Source: DATCLA01 sp036564195 (GTDB taxonomy: Bacteria; Bacillota; UBA4882; UBA8346). From it: a DNA stretch of 6,879 nucleotides. The position numbers were made by a program, and so were the translations under genes. How positions within the stretch are numbered: position 1 is the stretch's first letter; each line of letters begins with the position of its first letter. The stretch is taken from contig DATCLA010000200.1 in assembly GCA_036564195.1 (NCBI GenBank), positions 1-6,879 of the forward strand, in the 5' to 3' direction. This document shows positions 1 through 6,822 of this stretch, one piece after another. The notes below the pieces were generated by a model that was not told where the DNA came from, made no database searches, and saw only the letters and a list, made by a program, of their open reading frames with translations.

Positions 1-5
1 ATTTA

Positions 6-24
6 ATCATGGTTGACCATTGAT
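6..24. repeat. Small inverted repeat overlapping the putative -35 region
   Basis: The arms ATGGT (9-13) and ACCAT (16-20) form a perfect 5-bp inverted repeat around a two-base centre. ATC (6-8) and GAT (22-24) extend it if T21 is skipped. It lies across the candidate -35 hexamer of the fusion gene downstream, which is where a repressor operator could sit. I do not recognise it as the site of a known regulator, and a repeat this short in AT-rich DNA may be chance. Confidence 0.2.
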
Positions 25-41
25 CCAAATAGTGTTAAACT
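13..41 (+). promoter_or_regulatory. Possible sigma-A-type promoter of the aminotransferase-reductase gene
   Basis: TTGACC at 13-18 matches five of six bases of the -35 consensus. TAAACT at 36-41, after a 17-base spacer, matches four of six bases of the -10 consensus. Transcription would start near 48, leaving a leader of about 30 bases before the ATG at 79. The spacing is ideal but the -10 is weak. The window begins only 12 bases upstream, so a stronger promoter further upstream cannot be excluded. Confidence 0.3.
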
Positions 42-67
42 GATTTTGTTTATATTTATGTTTTTTT

Positions 68-73
68 GGAGGG
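68..73 (+). promoter_or_regulatory. Ribosome binding site that fixes the start at 79
   Basis: GGAGGG ends five bases before the ATG at 79. The same frame is open back to a TTG at 13, but that start has no Shine-Dalgarno and would add a hydrophobic 22-residue leader unlike this enzyme family. The start at 79 gives a protein opening MHPYAEY, a normal N-terminus for a class III aminotransferase. Confidence 0.85.
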
Positions 74-78
74 TAAAG

Positions 79-2694
79 ATGCACCCATATGCTGAATATG
101 TAAATCCGACCCTAGCCCGCCGGCTATATCAAGTCGGTTTGGATAAAGTATTTGTCAAGGGCGAAGGCTGTGAACTCTATGATGAACAAGGCAATCGTTA
201 TTTAGATTTTATCGCTTCTTACGGAGCGTTACCGTTTGGCTTCAACCCACCAGAGATTTGGGAAGCTATCATGGCAGTACAAAACAGTGGTGAACCCAGT
301 TTTGTCCAACCTTCATATTTGGAAGCCGCCGGAGAACTGGCCCGGGAATTGGTAAAACTGGCCCCTCCGGGGCTTAATACGGTAACTTTTACCAATAGCG
401 GGACGGAAGCGGTTGAGGCTGCTTTAAAGCTAGCCCGAGTTTATACTCACCGCCTGGGAGTCTTAACTACTGAAAACAGTTTTCATGGTAAAACTTTAGG
501 CTCGTTATCGGCTACCGGTAAGGATTCCTATCAAAAGGGCTTTGGAGCTCCGGTCCCTGGCTTTGACCGGATCCCTTACGGTAATTTGGAAGCGTTGGCA
601 GCCGCCTTGAAAGCAAATCCGGAAAAATATGCCGCATTAATTGTCGAACCGATTCAGGGAGAAGGCGGTATCATCATCCCGCCCCGCGGCTATTTAAAGC
701 AGGCCTTGGAATTATGCCATCAGTATGGGACCTTATTAATTGCCGATGAGGTCCAGACCGGGCTGGGACGGACCGGGCGACTCTTTGCCTGTGAGTTTGA
801 GGGGATTACCCCGGATATTATGACGCTGGCTAAAGCTTTGGGCGGAGGGCTGTTCCCCATCGGAGCCTGTCTGGCCAAGGATACCGTATTTACGGAGGAC
901 TTTGGTTTAAAGCACTCTTCTACTTTTGCCGGGAACACCATTGGCTGCCGGATCGGTCTGCGGGTGCTGGACATGCTTACGCGGGAGCAGGGTCGGTTAT
1001 TAAAGGAGATTGAGCGTAAAGGCATTTATCTGTTACAACGTTTGCAGGCGATACAACACCAATATCCGCAGGTAATTGCGGAAGTACGCGGCCGCGGTCT
1101 AATGTTAGGCTTAGAGCTGGGGGTGACCAGGGAGAACCTGCCCCACAGTTTACTCGGGATCTTGGCGGAGCAGGAATTTTTATCGCCCGTAGTTTCCAGC
1201 TATTTATTGAATGTCGAAAAACTGCGGGTCGCCCCAACCCTAAATGGAGCGGCGGTCATTCGCTTGGAACCACCGCTGATTATCAGTGATGCCCAATGTG
1301 AGCAGGCAATGGATGCGATCGAGCGGATGGCGGCCCGTCTGGCCAGCGGCAGTACGGCATCGCTTTTAGCGCATTTAATCGGGGTTACTGCTCCGGCACC
1401 GGCGCGGCAAGAGATTATACCACAACCGCTCCCACAACCGTCCGGCGCTGCCGATGAAGGGCGCTTTGCCTTTTTGGTGCACCCGCTCTATCTGAAAAAT
1501 TATACCGAATTTGATGAATCATTAAAAATGTTCAATCAACGTCAGCTTGCTGAGCTGGTGGAACGCTGGAATGACTTAATCGAGCCGTTTGTAGTGGCGC
1601 AAACCACTATTAATTCGAAAACCGGCCAGAAGGCTTATGGGGAGTTTATTTGTATTTGCCGTACTTCCCAGGAGTTGATGGAACTTCCTAAAGAACAAGT
1701 GCGGCGGGAGCTTGAGGCGGCAATTAATTTGGCGAAACAACGCGGCGCCAAAATCGTAGGTTTAGGTGCGTATACTTCAGTAGTTTCCAAGGGGGGGCGG
1801 GAGCTCCGTGACTTGGGTGTAGCAGTCACTACCGGCAATAGTTATACTGTGGCAGCTGCGGTCGAGGCTACCCTGGAGGCCGCCCGGAGATTGCAGATCC
1901 CCTTACCCCAGACAACTGCGGCCGTAGTTGGCGCGACCGGATCAATTGGACGGGCAACTGCCCTGTTATTGGCGGAAGAGGTCAACTCGTTACTATTAAT
2001 CGGTAACCCCAACAACCAGCAACACAGCAGACGCCGGCTGATGAAAGTGGCCGCCGAGATTTACCAACATCTTAATCGAGACCGGGTCAGCGGTGGGAGA
2101 ATCGTTGACTTTGTGAAGAATCATCCGAAAGCTCCGGCCCCGGATGCGCCCCTTGCCCAATACCAGGAATTTGCAGAGCTGGTCATGGGGGAAAGCCCGG
2201 TGGTCTATACGGTAGAGTTAGGTAAATATCTACCCTTAGCTGATGTGGTGGTGACCGCTACCAGTCAGGTCAACAGCTTAATCCAGCCGGAGATGCTGAA
2301 GTTTGGGGCAGTAGTTTGTGATGTGGCCCGGCCTCAGGATGTCAGCTTAGAAGTTAAGCAAGCTCGCCCCGATGTTTTAGTGATTGACGGAGGTGTGGTG
2401 GCAGTCCCGGGATTACCGGATCTCGGATGGAACTTTGGCTTTGAAAAGGGATTGGCCTATGCCTGCATGTCAGAGACGATGATGCTGGCATTGGAGCAAC
2501 GCTATGAGCATTTTAGTCTGGGAACGGATATCAGCGTGGAATCGATTCAATATTTCCGGGATCTTGCGGTTAAACATGGTTTTCAATTAGCCGGGTTCCG
2601 TAGTTTTGATCGGCCCCTTTCGGCAGAGTCCTGGACAGCGGTGTTGGAGGCGCGGCGGCGGTTAGTTAATTTTCCAATGGCTAAGGCCAAATAA
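79..2694 (+). CDS. Class III aminotransferase fused to an acyl-ACP reductase-like domain
   Basis: An 871-residue bifunctional protein. Residues about 15-421 form a class III PLP aminotransferase most like putrescine aminotransferase YgjG: SGT at 107-109, FHGK at 135-138, EPIQGEGG from 190, D223 and Q226 in DEVQ, and the PLP-binding lysine K252 in LAKALGGG. A Pro/Ala-rich linker (about 437-460) follows. Residues about 462-871 resemble cyanobacterial long-chain acyl-ACP reductase throughout: an LGAYTS segment, a TTGN motif, the Rossmann loop GATGSIG (618-624), and YACMSE with C796, which aligns with catalytic Cys294 of the Synechococcus enzyme. This half is about 410 residues against 341, mainly because of an insertion after the Rossmann loop. 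Inferred chemistry: acyl thioester plus NAD(P)H gives an aldehyde, and transamination gives a primary amine, probably in the cytosol. Chain length and amino donor are unknown. It could instead use the aldehyde for another product. The gene stands alone before a terminator. Domain calls are firm; the pathway is inference. Confidence 0.93.
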   Translation: MHPYAEYVNPTLARRLYQVGLDKVFVKGEGCELYDEQGNRYLDFIASYGALPFGFNPPEIWEAIMAVQNSGEPSFVQPSYLEAAGELARELVKLAPPGLNTVTFTNSGTEAVEAALKLARVYTHRLGVLTTENSFHGKTLGSLSATGKDSYQKGFGAPVPGFDRIPYGNLEALAAALKANPEKYAALIVEPIQGEGGIIIPPRGYLKQALELCHQYGTLLIADEVQTGLGRTGRLFACEFEGITPDIMTLAKALGGGLFPIGACLAKDTVFTEDFGLKHSSTFAGNTIGCRIGLRVLDMLTREQGRLLKEIERKGIYLLQRLQAIQHQYPQVIAEVRGRGLMLGLELGVTRENLPHSLLGILAEQEFLSPVVSSYLLNVEKLRVAPTLNGAAVIRLEPPLIISDAQCEQAMDAIERMAARLASGSTASLLAHLIGVTAPAPARQEIIPQPLPQPSGAADEGRFAFLVHPLYLKNYTEFDESLKMFNQRQLAELVERWNDLIEPFVVAQTTINSKTGQKAYGEFICICRTSQELMELPKEQVRRELEAAINLAKQRGAKIVGLGAYTSVVSKGGRELRDLGVAVTTGNSYTVAAAVEATLEAARRLQIPLPQTTAAVVGATGSIGRATALLLAEEVNSLLLIGNPNNQQHSRRRLMKVAAEIYQHLNRDRVSGGRIVDFVKNHPKAPAPDAPLAQYQEFAELVMGESPVVYTVELGKYLPLADVVVTATSQVNSLIQPEMLKFGAVVCDVARPQDVSLEVKQARPDVLVIDGGVVAVPGLPDLGWNFGFEKGLAYACMSETMMLALEQRYEHFSLGTDISVESIQYFRDLAVKHGFQLAGFRSFDRPLSAESWTAVLEARRRLVNFPMAKAK

Positions 2695-2727
2695 TTATTA
2701 ATTATTACCCTTGAAACTTTAAAAGCG

Positions 2728-2761
2728 GAGAATACTTGTTTTGCGAGTATTCTCTTTTTTT
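2728..2761 (+). terminator. Intrinsic terminator of the aminotransferase-reductase gene
   Basis: A perfect 9-bp stem, GAGAATACT (2728-2736) with AGTATTCTC (2746-2754), encloses a nine-base loop that may close further by a T-G and a G-C pair. Seven T residues (2755-2761) follow at once. It starts 33 bases after the stop codon at 2694 and separates the fusion gene from the glycan operon. Confidence 0.93.
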
Positions 2762-2836
2762 GTTTTAACTAGTATAAAAAAGTCGGTTATGGTTAAAAAT
2801 ACCTTGGCAGGTAATCATGTTATTCAAGTACTCCAT

Positions 2837-2866
2837 TTTACAGTAAAAGGAAAGTGTGCCTACAAC
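2837..2866 (+). promoter_or_regulatory. Weak candidate promoter of the glycan operon
   Basis: The stretch between the terminator and the start at 2909 is AT-rich and must hold the operon promoter if the terminator is efficient. The best pair I can find is TTTACA (2837-2842, five of six) and TACAAC (2861-2866, four of six) with an 18-base spacer. Neither element is strong and other registers are possible. No riboswitch or clear operator is visible in this 147-base stretch. Confidence 0.2.
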
Positions 2867-2908
2867 CGTTTTCCGGATAACTATTTTTAATCACAAAGAG
2901 GTGATCAA

Positions 2909-4273
2909 ATGAGAGTGTTGATTTTAAGTTGGGAGTTTCCCCCGAAAGTGGTTGGCGGTATTGCCCGTCATGTTGCCGACCTGTCGCAAGCTTTGGTTAA
3001 AGAAGGGATCGAGGTTTATGTCATCACTTGCGGAGTCCAAGGGGCTCCGGAAACAGAGGTTGTGGCCGGAGTCCAGGTTTACCGGGTGGCAATGAACAAT
3101 CCGGCGGCACCGGACTTTTTAACCTGGGTATTGCAGTTGAATTTGAATTTAATTGAGAAGGCCAATCAATTAAAGCAGGCCGGAATCAGGTTTGACTTGG
3201 TCCATTCCCATGATTGGCTGGCTGCTTACGCTGGGAAAAATTTAAAACATTCCTGGCAGGTTCCTTTGGTTTCGACGATCCATGCCACAGAGTATGGACG
3301 TAACAATGGGCTTCATAATCAACTGCAACGCTATATCAGTGATGTGGAGTGGTGGCTGGGTTATGAGTCGTGGCGGGTGATCTGTTGCAGCCAGTATATG
3401 CGGGAGGAATTGAAAAGAGTCTTTCAAATTCCCGATGATAAATTACGAGTAATTGCCAATGGAGTCTATCCGGAAGAGTTTAATCGGACTAACCTTGACC
3501 CTGCCCGGATCCGGGATCGTTATTGCGCTGCTGATGAAAAAATGCTTTTTTATGTTGGAAGGGTAGTTCGGGAAAAAGGTTTGGGTGTTTTAATCGAAGC
3601 TATGCCCCGGATTTTGGAGAAAGATTCCAAAGTTAAGCTGGTAATTGCCGGTAAGGGTCCTTACCTGGATGAATTACGGCACCGTGCCTATCAACTTGGC
3701 ATCTACCACCGGATTTATTTTACCGGTTTTATTCCTGACAACCTTCGAAACGCTTTGTACCAGTGCGCTGATGTTGCCGTCTTTCCCAGCCTTTATGAAC
3801 CCTTCGGAATTGTCGCTTTGGAAGGGATGGCTGCCGGAGCACCAGTAGTGGTGACGGATACCGGTGGAATGAGTGAGATTATTCAGCATGGCCGTAACGG
3901 CTTAAAGGCCTATACCGATAACCCGGTTTCGCTGGCGGATAATATTCTCTGGGCGCTGCAGCATCCCGATCATACCCAACAAATGCGGGCACAGGCTTTG
4001 GCGGATATTAAAGATATTTATAACTGGGACCGGATCGCCCGGCAAACCATTAAGGTGTATCGCGAAATTATTGCCGAATACCAAGATACACCCTGGAGTG
4101 TAGTCTCTAATGAAGGTTTGGAACGGGAACTGAAAATGGCCCGGATGGCGTTAGCGCCGGAAGATGATCCGGGCTTAGAACGTTATCAGACGACGATAAA
4201 GAAGGAGGAGACCGATGCGCGCAGTCATTATGGCCGGAGGAAAAGGCACCAGACTCAGGCCCTTAACTTGTAA
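2909..4273 (+). CDS. GT4-family glycosyltransferase (GT-B fold, glycogen synthase-like)
   Basis: A 454-residue retaining glycosyltransferase expected to move a sugar from a nucleotide sugar to a glycan or lipid acceptor at the cytosolic side of the cell. The N-terminal domain opens with LSWEFPPKVVGG, whose glycine pair (16-17) matches the donor-contacting loop of glycogen synthase-like enzymes, and has an HSHDW motif at 99-103. The C-terminal domain (about 205-390) has YVGRVVREKG, with R218 and K223 as likely nucleotide-phosphate contacts, and the EX7E motif E297-E305 inside EPFGIVALE, followed by TDTGGMSEII. There is no signal peptide or membrane segment. The ATG has an excellent Shine-Dalgarno, GAGGTGAT at 2898-2905. 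The conserved fold ends near residue 391. The remaining tail of about 60 charged residues is atypical, and its last 18 residues are read from inside the next gene. Acceptor and donor are not determinable. The adjacent nucleotidyltransferase gene suggests, but does not prove, who makes the donor. Confidence 0.93.
   Translation: MRVLILSWEFPPKVVGGIARHVADLSQALVKEGIEVYVITCGVQGAPETEVVAGVQVYRVAMNNPAAPDFLTWVLQLNLNLIEKANQLKQAGIRFDLVHSHDWLAAYAGKNLKHSWQVPLVSTIHATEYGRNNGLHNQLQRYISDVEWWLGYESWRVICCSQYMREELKRVFQIPDDKLRVIANGVYPEEFNRTNLDPARIRDRYCAADEKMLFYVGRVVREKGLGVLIEAMPRILEKDSKVKLVIAGKGPYLDELRHRAYQLGIYHRIYFTGFIPDNLRNALYQCADVAVFPSLYEPFGIVALEGMAAGAPVVVTDTGGMSEIIQHGRNGLKAYTDNPVSLADNILWALQHPDHTQQMRAQALADIKDIYNWDRIARQTIKVYREIIAEYQDTPWSVVSNEGLERELKMARMALAPEDDPGLERYQTTIKKEETDARSHYGRRKRHQTQALNL
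4202..4208 (+). promoter_or_regulatory. Ribosome binding site inside the glycosyltransferase gene
   Basis: AAGGAGG ends six bases before the ATG at 4215, a near-ideal site lying wholly within the coding region of the upstream glycosyltransferase. It sets the start of the nucleotidyltransferase gene. The resulting N-terminus, MRAVIMAGGKG, is the exact family form, so the overlap of the two genes is real. Confidence 0.9.
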
Positions 4274-6707
4274 TAAACCGAAACCGCTGGTCCCCATTGT
4301 CAACCGGCCGATAATGGAGCATATCCTTTATCTTTTAAAAAAGCACCGGTTTGAAGAGGTCGTGGTTACCTTATTTTATCTGGGAGAAGCAATTGAAAAC
4401 TATTTCGGGGACGGTCGTGAATATGGTTTAAAAATGCACTATGTTACCGAAGAAAAACCATTGGGTACAGCCGGATGCGTCAAGAATATTGAAGATCAGC
4501 TTGACCAGACCTTCTTGGTAATCAGTGGCGATGCCTTAACTGATTTTGATCTGGAGGCCGCAGTCAAGTTTCATAAGCAAAAACAGGCTACCGCAACCAT
4601 TGTCCTCACTAAGGTGAATAACCCTTTGGAATACGGGGTGGTAATTACCGAACCGGAAAGTCAGCGCATTAAGCGCTTTCTGGAGAAACCCGGTTGGGGT
4701 GAGGTATTCAGTGATACGGTAAATACCGGCATTTATATTCTGGAGCCGCGGATTTTCTCCTATATCCAACCCGGAGTGGTCTTTGATTTCAGTAAGGACT
4801 TATTTCCGCTGTTACTGGCGAAAGGGGAACCGTTGTACGGCTATGTGGCTTCCGGATATTGGTCTGATATTGGCAACCTTGACCAATATCGGGAGGCGCA
4901 TTTTGATGCCTTAACCGGTAAAGTCCGGGTTTCAATTCCCGGGAAAGAAATTAAGCCCGGGATTTGGGTAGGTGAAGGGGTTGAGATTGACCAGACGGCG
5001 GTGATCAAGGCTCCGGTTTTGTTGGGCGACTATTGCCGGGTTAAAGCCGGGGCGCACCTGGATGAGTATACGGTAATCGGAAAATACGGAATAGTTCAGG
5101 AAGATAGTAGTATGAAGCGGTCCATTCTTTGGGACCATTGTTATCTGGGTCCTAATACGGAGTTACGCGGGGCGTTACTATGCCACCATAGTCATTTGAA
5201 AGGCCGCAACAAACTTTTCGAAGGGGCAGTCTTAGGCGAAGGCGTCTCAATGGGAGTTAAAGCTGTCCTTAAACCCCAGGTTAAAGTATGGCCCAATAAA
5301 ACCATTGACAGCGGCACCATCCTAACAGAGAGTTTAATCTGGGCTAAAAAGGGTTCGAAAAGTCTCTTTGGTAATGCCGGGATTAGCGGTACCGTCAATC
5401 AGGAAATCACCCCGGAAATTGTGGCTAAGCTCGGGGCGGCATTTGGCGCTGGGTTGAAACAGGGAGCCCGCTGTGTAGTCAGTTCCGATCATCTTAATGC
5501 CTCCCGGGTCTTAAAGCGAGCATTGGTTGCGGGGTTGTTAGCCTCCGGCACCGGAGTCTACGATCTGGGAACCATGGCTACTCCGATAGCCCGTTATGCT
5601 TTAGTGGCGCTGGGGGCTCAGGGCGGGGTCCATTTACGTATTGACCCACAGGATCCTGAAGGAGTATTACTAGAGTTTTTTGACAGCCAGGGAATGAATA
5701 TTGCGAAAAGTACCGAGCGGGCCCTGGAGAATCGATATTTTAGCGAGGATTTTCCTCGGGCTACCGCCCAAAACATGGGGGAGTTAACCTTTGTGCCGCA
5801 ACTGGTAGACTCGTATCTGCAGGGGTTGATCAACCCGGAATTAAAAAAGCTAATCCGGGAAGCTGCTTTTAAAATCGTCGTTAATTATGATCCCAGTAGT
5901 TTAGCTGTAATTTTACCGGGGCTCTTTGAAGAATTAGGTTGTGAGGTCTTTAACTGTTACGAAACTGATGAATTAGCCCTTTATCGCCCGAAAACGTTGA
6001 AAGACCTTTTGAACTCGCTGAACCGGGTGGCGGAAGCGGTCCGGGCCCGCCAGGCGGATTTGGGGGTGTTGGTCGACAGCAGTGCCGAACGCCTGATTCT
6101 CCTGGACAACCGGGGGGAATTGGTCAAAGATGAAGAATTAACCGCATTACTCTCTTTTCAGGTCTTAAAGTACCAGCCGGAGGCGGACGCTGTACCGGTC
6201 CAGGTAACCGCCCCTCATTCTATTGAGGAGTTGGCCCGGGAATTCCGCGGCAAGGTGATTCGGACCAAAGCTAATCCCCGTTCTTTAATGGAGCAAATAG
6301 TCCAGACCAGACTGTTCCCAACCGACGCAGGGCAGACCTCATATCTGCCCCAGGTGGATGCCTTATTCAGCCTGATTAAGATTTTAGAACTACTGGCCAG
6401 GGAAGCAGTGAGTTTAGCCGAAGCCAGACAGTTGATCCCCAGGGTGGAGCGGAGTTATCAGGAGGTGGACTGCCCTTGGGAAGCAAAAGGACGGATTATG
6501 CGGAACCTCTTCGAGGAGAATAAAGGACGGGAACTGGAGTTGACCGACGGATTGAAGGTGTTTCATGATGCCGGTTGGACCTTGGTGCTTCCTGATGCCG
6601 AGGAACCGGTGTTCCGGATTTACGCTGAAGCCAATACCGCGGAAGAAGCGGACGCCCTGGCCCGGATGTATATGGACCGTATTAATCAATTGCAGCTTGA
6701 GAATTAG
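4215..6707 (+). CDS. Sugar-1-phosphate nucleotidyltransferase with beta-helix and degenerate phosphohexomutase domain
   Basis: An 830-residue three-part protein. Residues 1 to about 235 are an NTP transferase that would join NTP and a sugar-1-phosphate into a nucleotide sugar and pyrophosphate. They show the AGGKGTRLRPLT loop (7-18), KPKPLVPI with K23, ISGD with metal ligand D106, FLEKP (156-159), and WSDIG with the second ligand D218. Residues about 245-375 are hexapeptide-like repeats forming a left-handed beta-helix, usual in oligomerising members. Residues about 384-830 align with alpha-D-phosphohexomutases (FGNAGISG at the start, KRALVAGLL, a C-terminal DGLKVF segment). However, the SHNP serine loop, the DGDGDR metal loop and the RPSGTEP phosphate loop are all changed. 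This architecture is usually annotated as mannose-1-phosphate guanylyltransferase/phosphomannomutase. I support only the transferase activity; whether the sugar is mannose or glucose, and which base is used, is open. It is translated from the same message as the glycosyltransferase it overlaps. Confidence 0.93.
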   Translation: MRAVIMAGGKGTRLRPLTCNKPKPLVPIVNRPIMEHILYLLKKHRFEEVVVTLFYLGEAIENYFGDGREYGLKMHYVTEEKPLGTAGCVKNIEDQLDQTFLVISGDALTDFDLEAAVKFHKQKQATATIVLTKVNNPLEYGVVITEPESQRIKRFLEKPGWGEVFSDTVNTGIYILEPRIFSYIQPGVVFDFSKDLFPLLLAKGEPLYGYVASGYWSDIGNLDQYREAHFDALTGKVRVSIPGKEIKPGIWVGEGVEIDQTAVIKAPVLLGDYCRVKAGAHLDEYTVIGKYGIVQEDSSMKRSILWDHCYLGPNTELRGALLCHHSHLKGRNKLFEGAVLGEGVSMGVKAVLKPQVKVWPNKTIDSGTILTESLIWAKKGSKSLFGNAGISGTVNQEITPEIVAKLGAAFGAGLKQGARCVVSSDHLNASRVLKRALVAGLLASGTGVYDLGTMATPIARYALVALGAQGGVHLRIDPQDPEGVLLEFFDSQGMNIAKSTERALENRYFSEDFPRATAQNMGELTFVPQLVDSYLQGLINPELKKLIREAAFKIVVNYDPSSLAVILPGLFEELGCEVFNCYETDELALYRPKTLKDLLNSLNRVAEAVRARQADLGVLVDSSAERLILLDNRGELVKDEELTALLSFQVLKYQPEADAVPVQVTAPHSIEELAREFRGKVIRTKANPRSLMEQIVQTRLFPTDAGQTSYLPQVDALFSLIKILELLAREAVSLAEARQLIPRVERSYQEVDCPWEAKGRIMRNLFEENKGRELELTDGLKVFHDAGWTLVLPDAEEPVFRIYAEANTAEEADALARMYMDRINQLQLEN

Positions 6708-6765
6708 TTTCGCGGCCAAATTGGCAATATTTAAAGGAACGATAGTGTAAAATTATTGTAGATTT

Positions 6766-6822
6766 AAAGGAGGAGAAATTTTAATAAAAAAAGAAGAGGA
6801 ACCTCACATTCGGCAAGAATGA
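6766..6822 (+). other. Orphan Shine-Dalgarno with a tiny open frame lacking a standard start
   Basis: AAAGGAGGAG at 6766-6775 is a strong ribosome binding sequence with no ATG, GTG or TTG at a usable distance. One frame reads ATT (6778), TTA, ATA (6784), then AAA AAA GAA GAG GAA CCT and ends at TGA (6820-6822). From the ATA it would encode about 12 residues, charged and lysine/glutamate-rich. It could be a leader peptide started at a rare ATT or ATA codon, the remnant of a start changed from ATG to ATA, or simply purine-rich sequence. I cannot distinguish these. Confidence 0.15.

Noticed and set aside
13..78. Extension of the fusion gene to a TTG start at 13
   Set aside because: There is no Shine-Dalgarno before the TTG, the added 22 residues do not look like part of the enzyme, and GGAGGG sits perfectly for the ATG at 79.
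720..1237. Minus-strand open frames within the aminotransferase region
   Set aside because: They lie opposite a clearly conserved enzyme, resemble no protein family I know, and have no convincing ribosome binding sites. They are by-products of codon bias on the coding strand, as are the other antisense frames in the window.
2773..2778. TATAAA as a -10 element of the glycan operon promoter
   Set aside because: It is a good -10 on its own, but the position 16-18 bases upstream falls in the terminator stem and T tract and has no -35-like hexamer.
2909..4273. Bona fide GT5 glycogen synthase (GlgA)
   Set aside because: The N-terminal loop is reminiscent, but the EPFGIVALE form of the EX7E motif and the overall pattern fit GT4. 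No other glycogen gene is seen in the window, so a specific glycogen role is not claimed.
6729..6771. Direct repeat of ATTTAAAGGA at 6729-6738 and 6762-6771
   Set aside because: Two 10-base copies of an AT-rich, Shine-Dalgarno-like string are easily explained by chance. The flanks do not match and there is no third copy.
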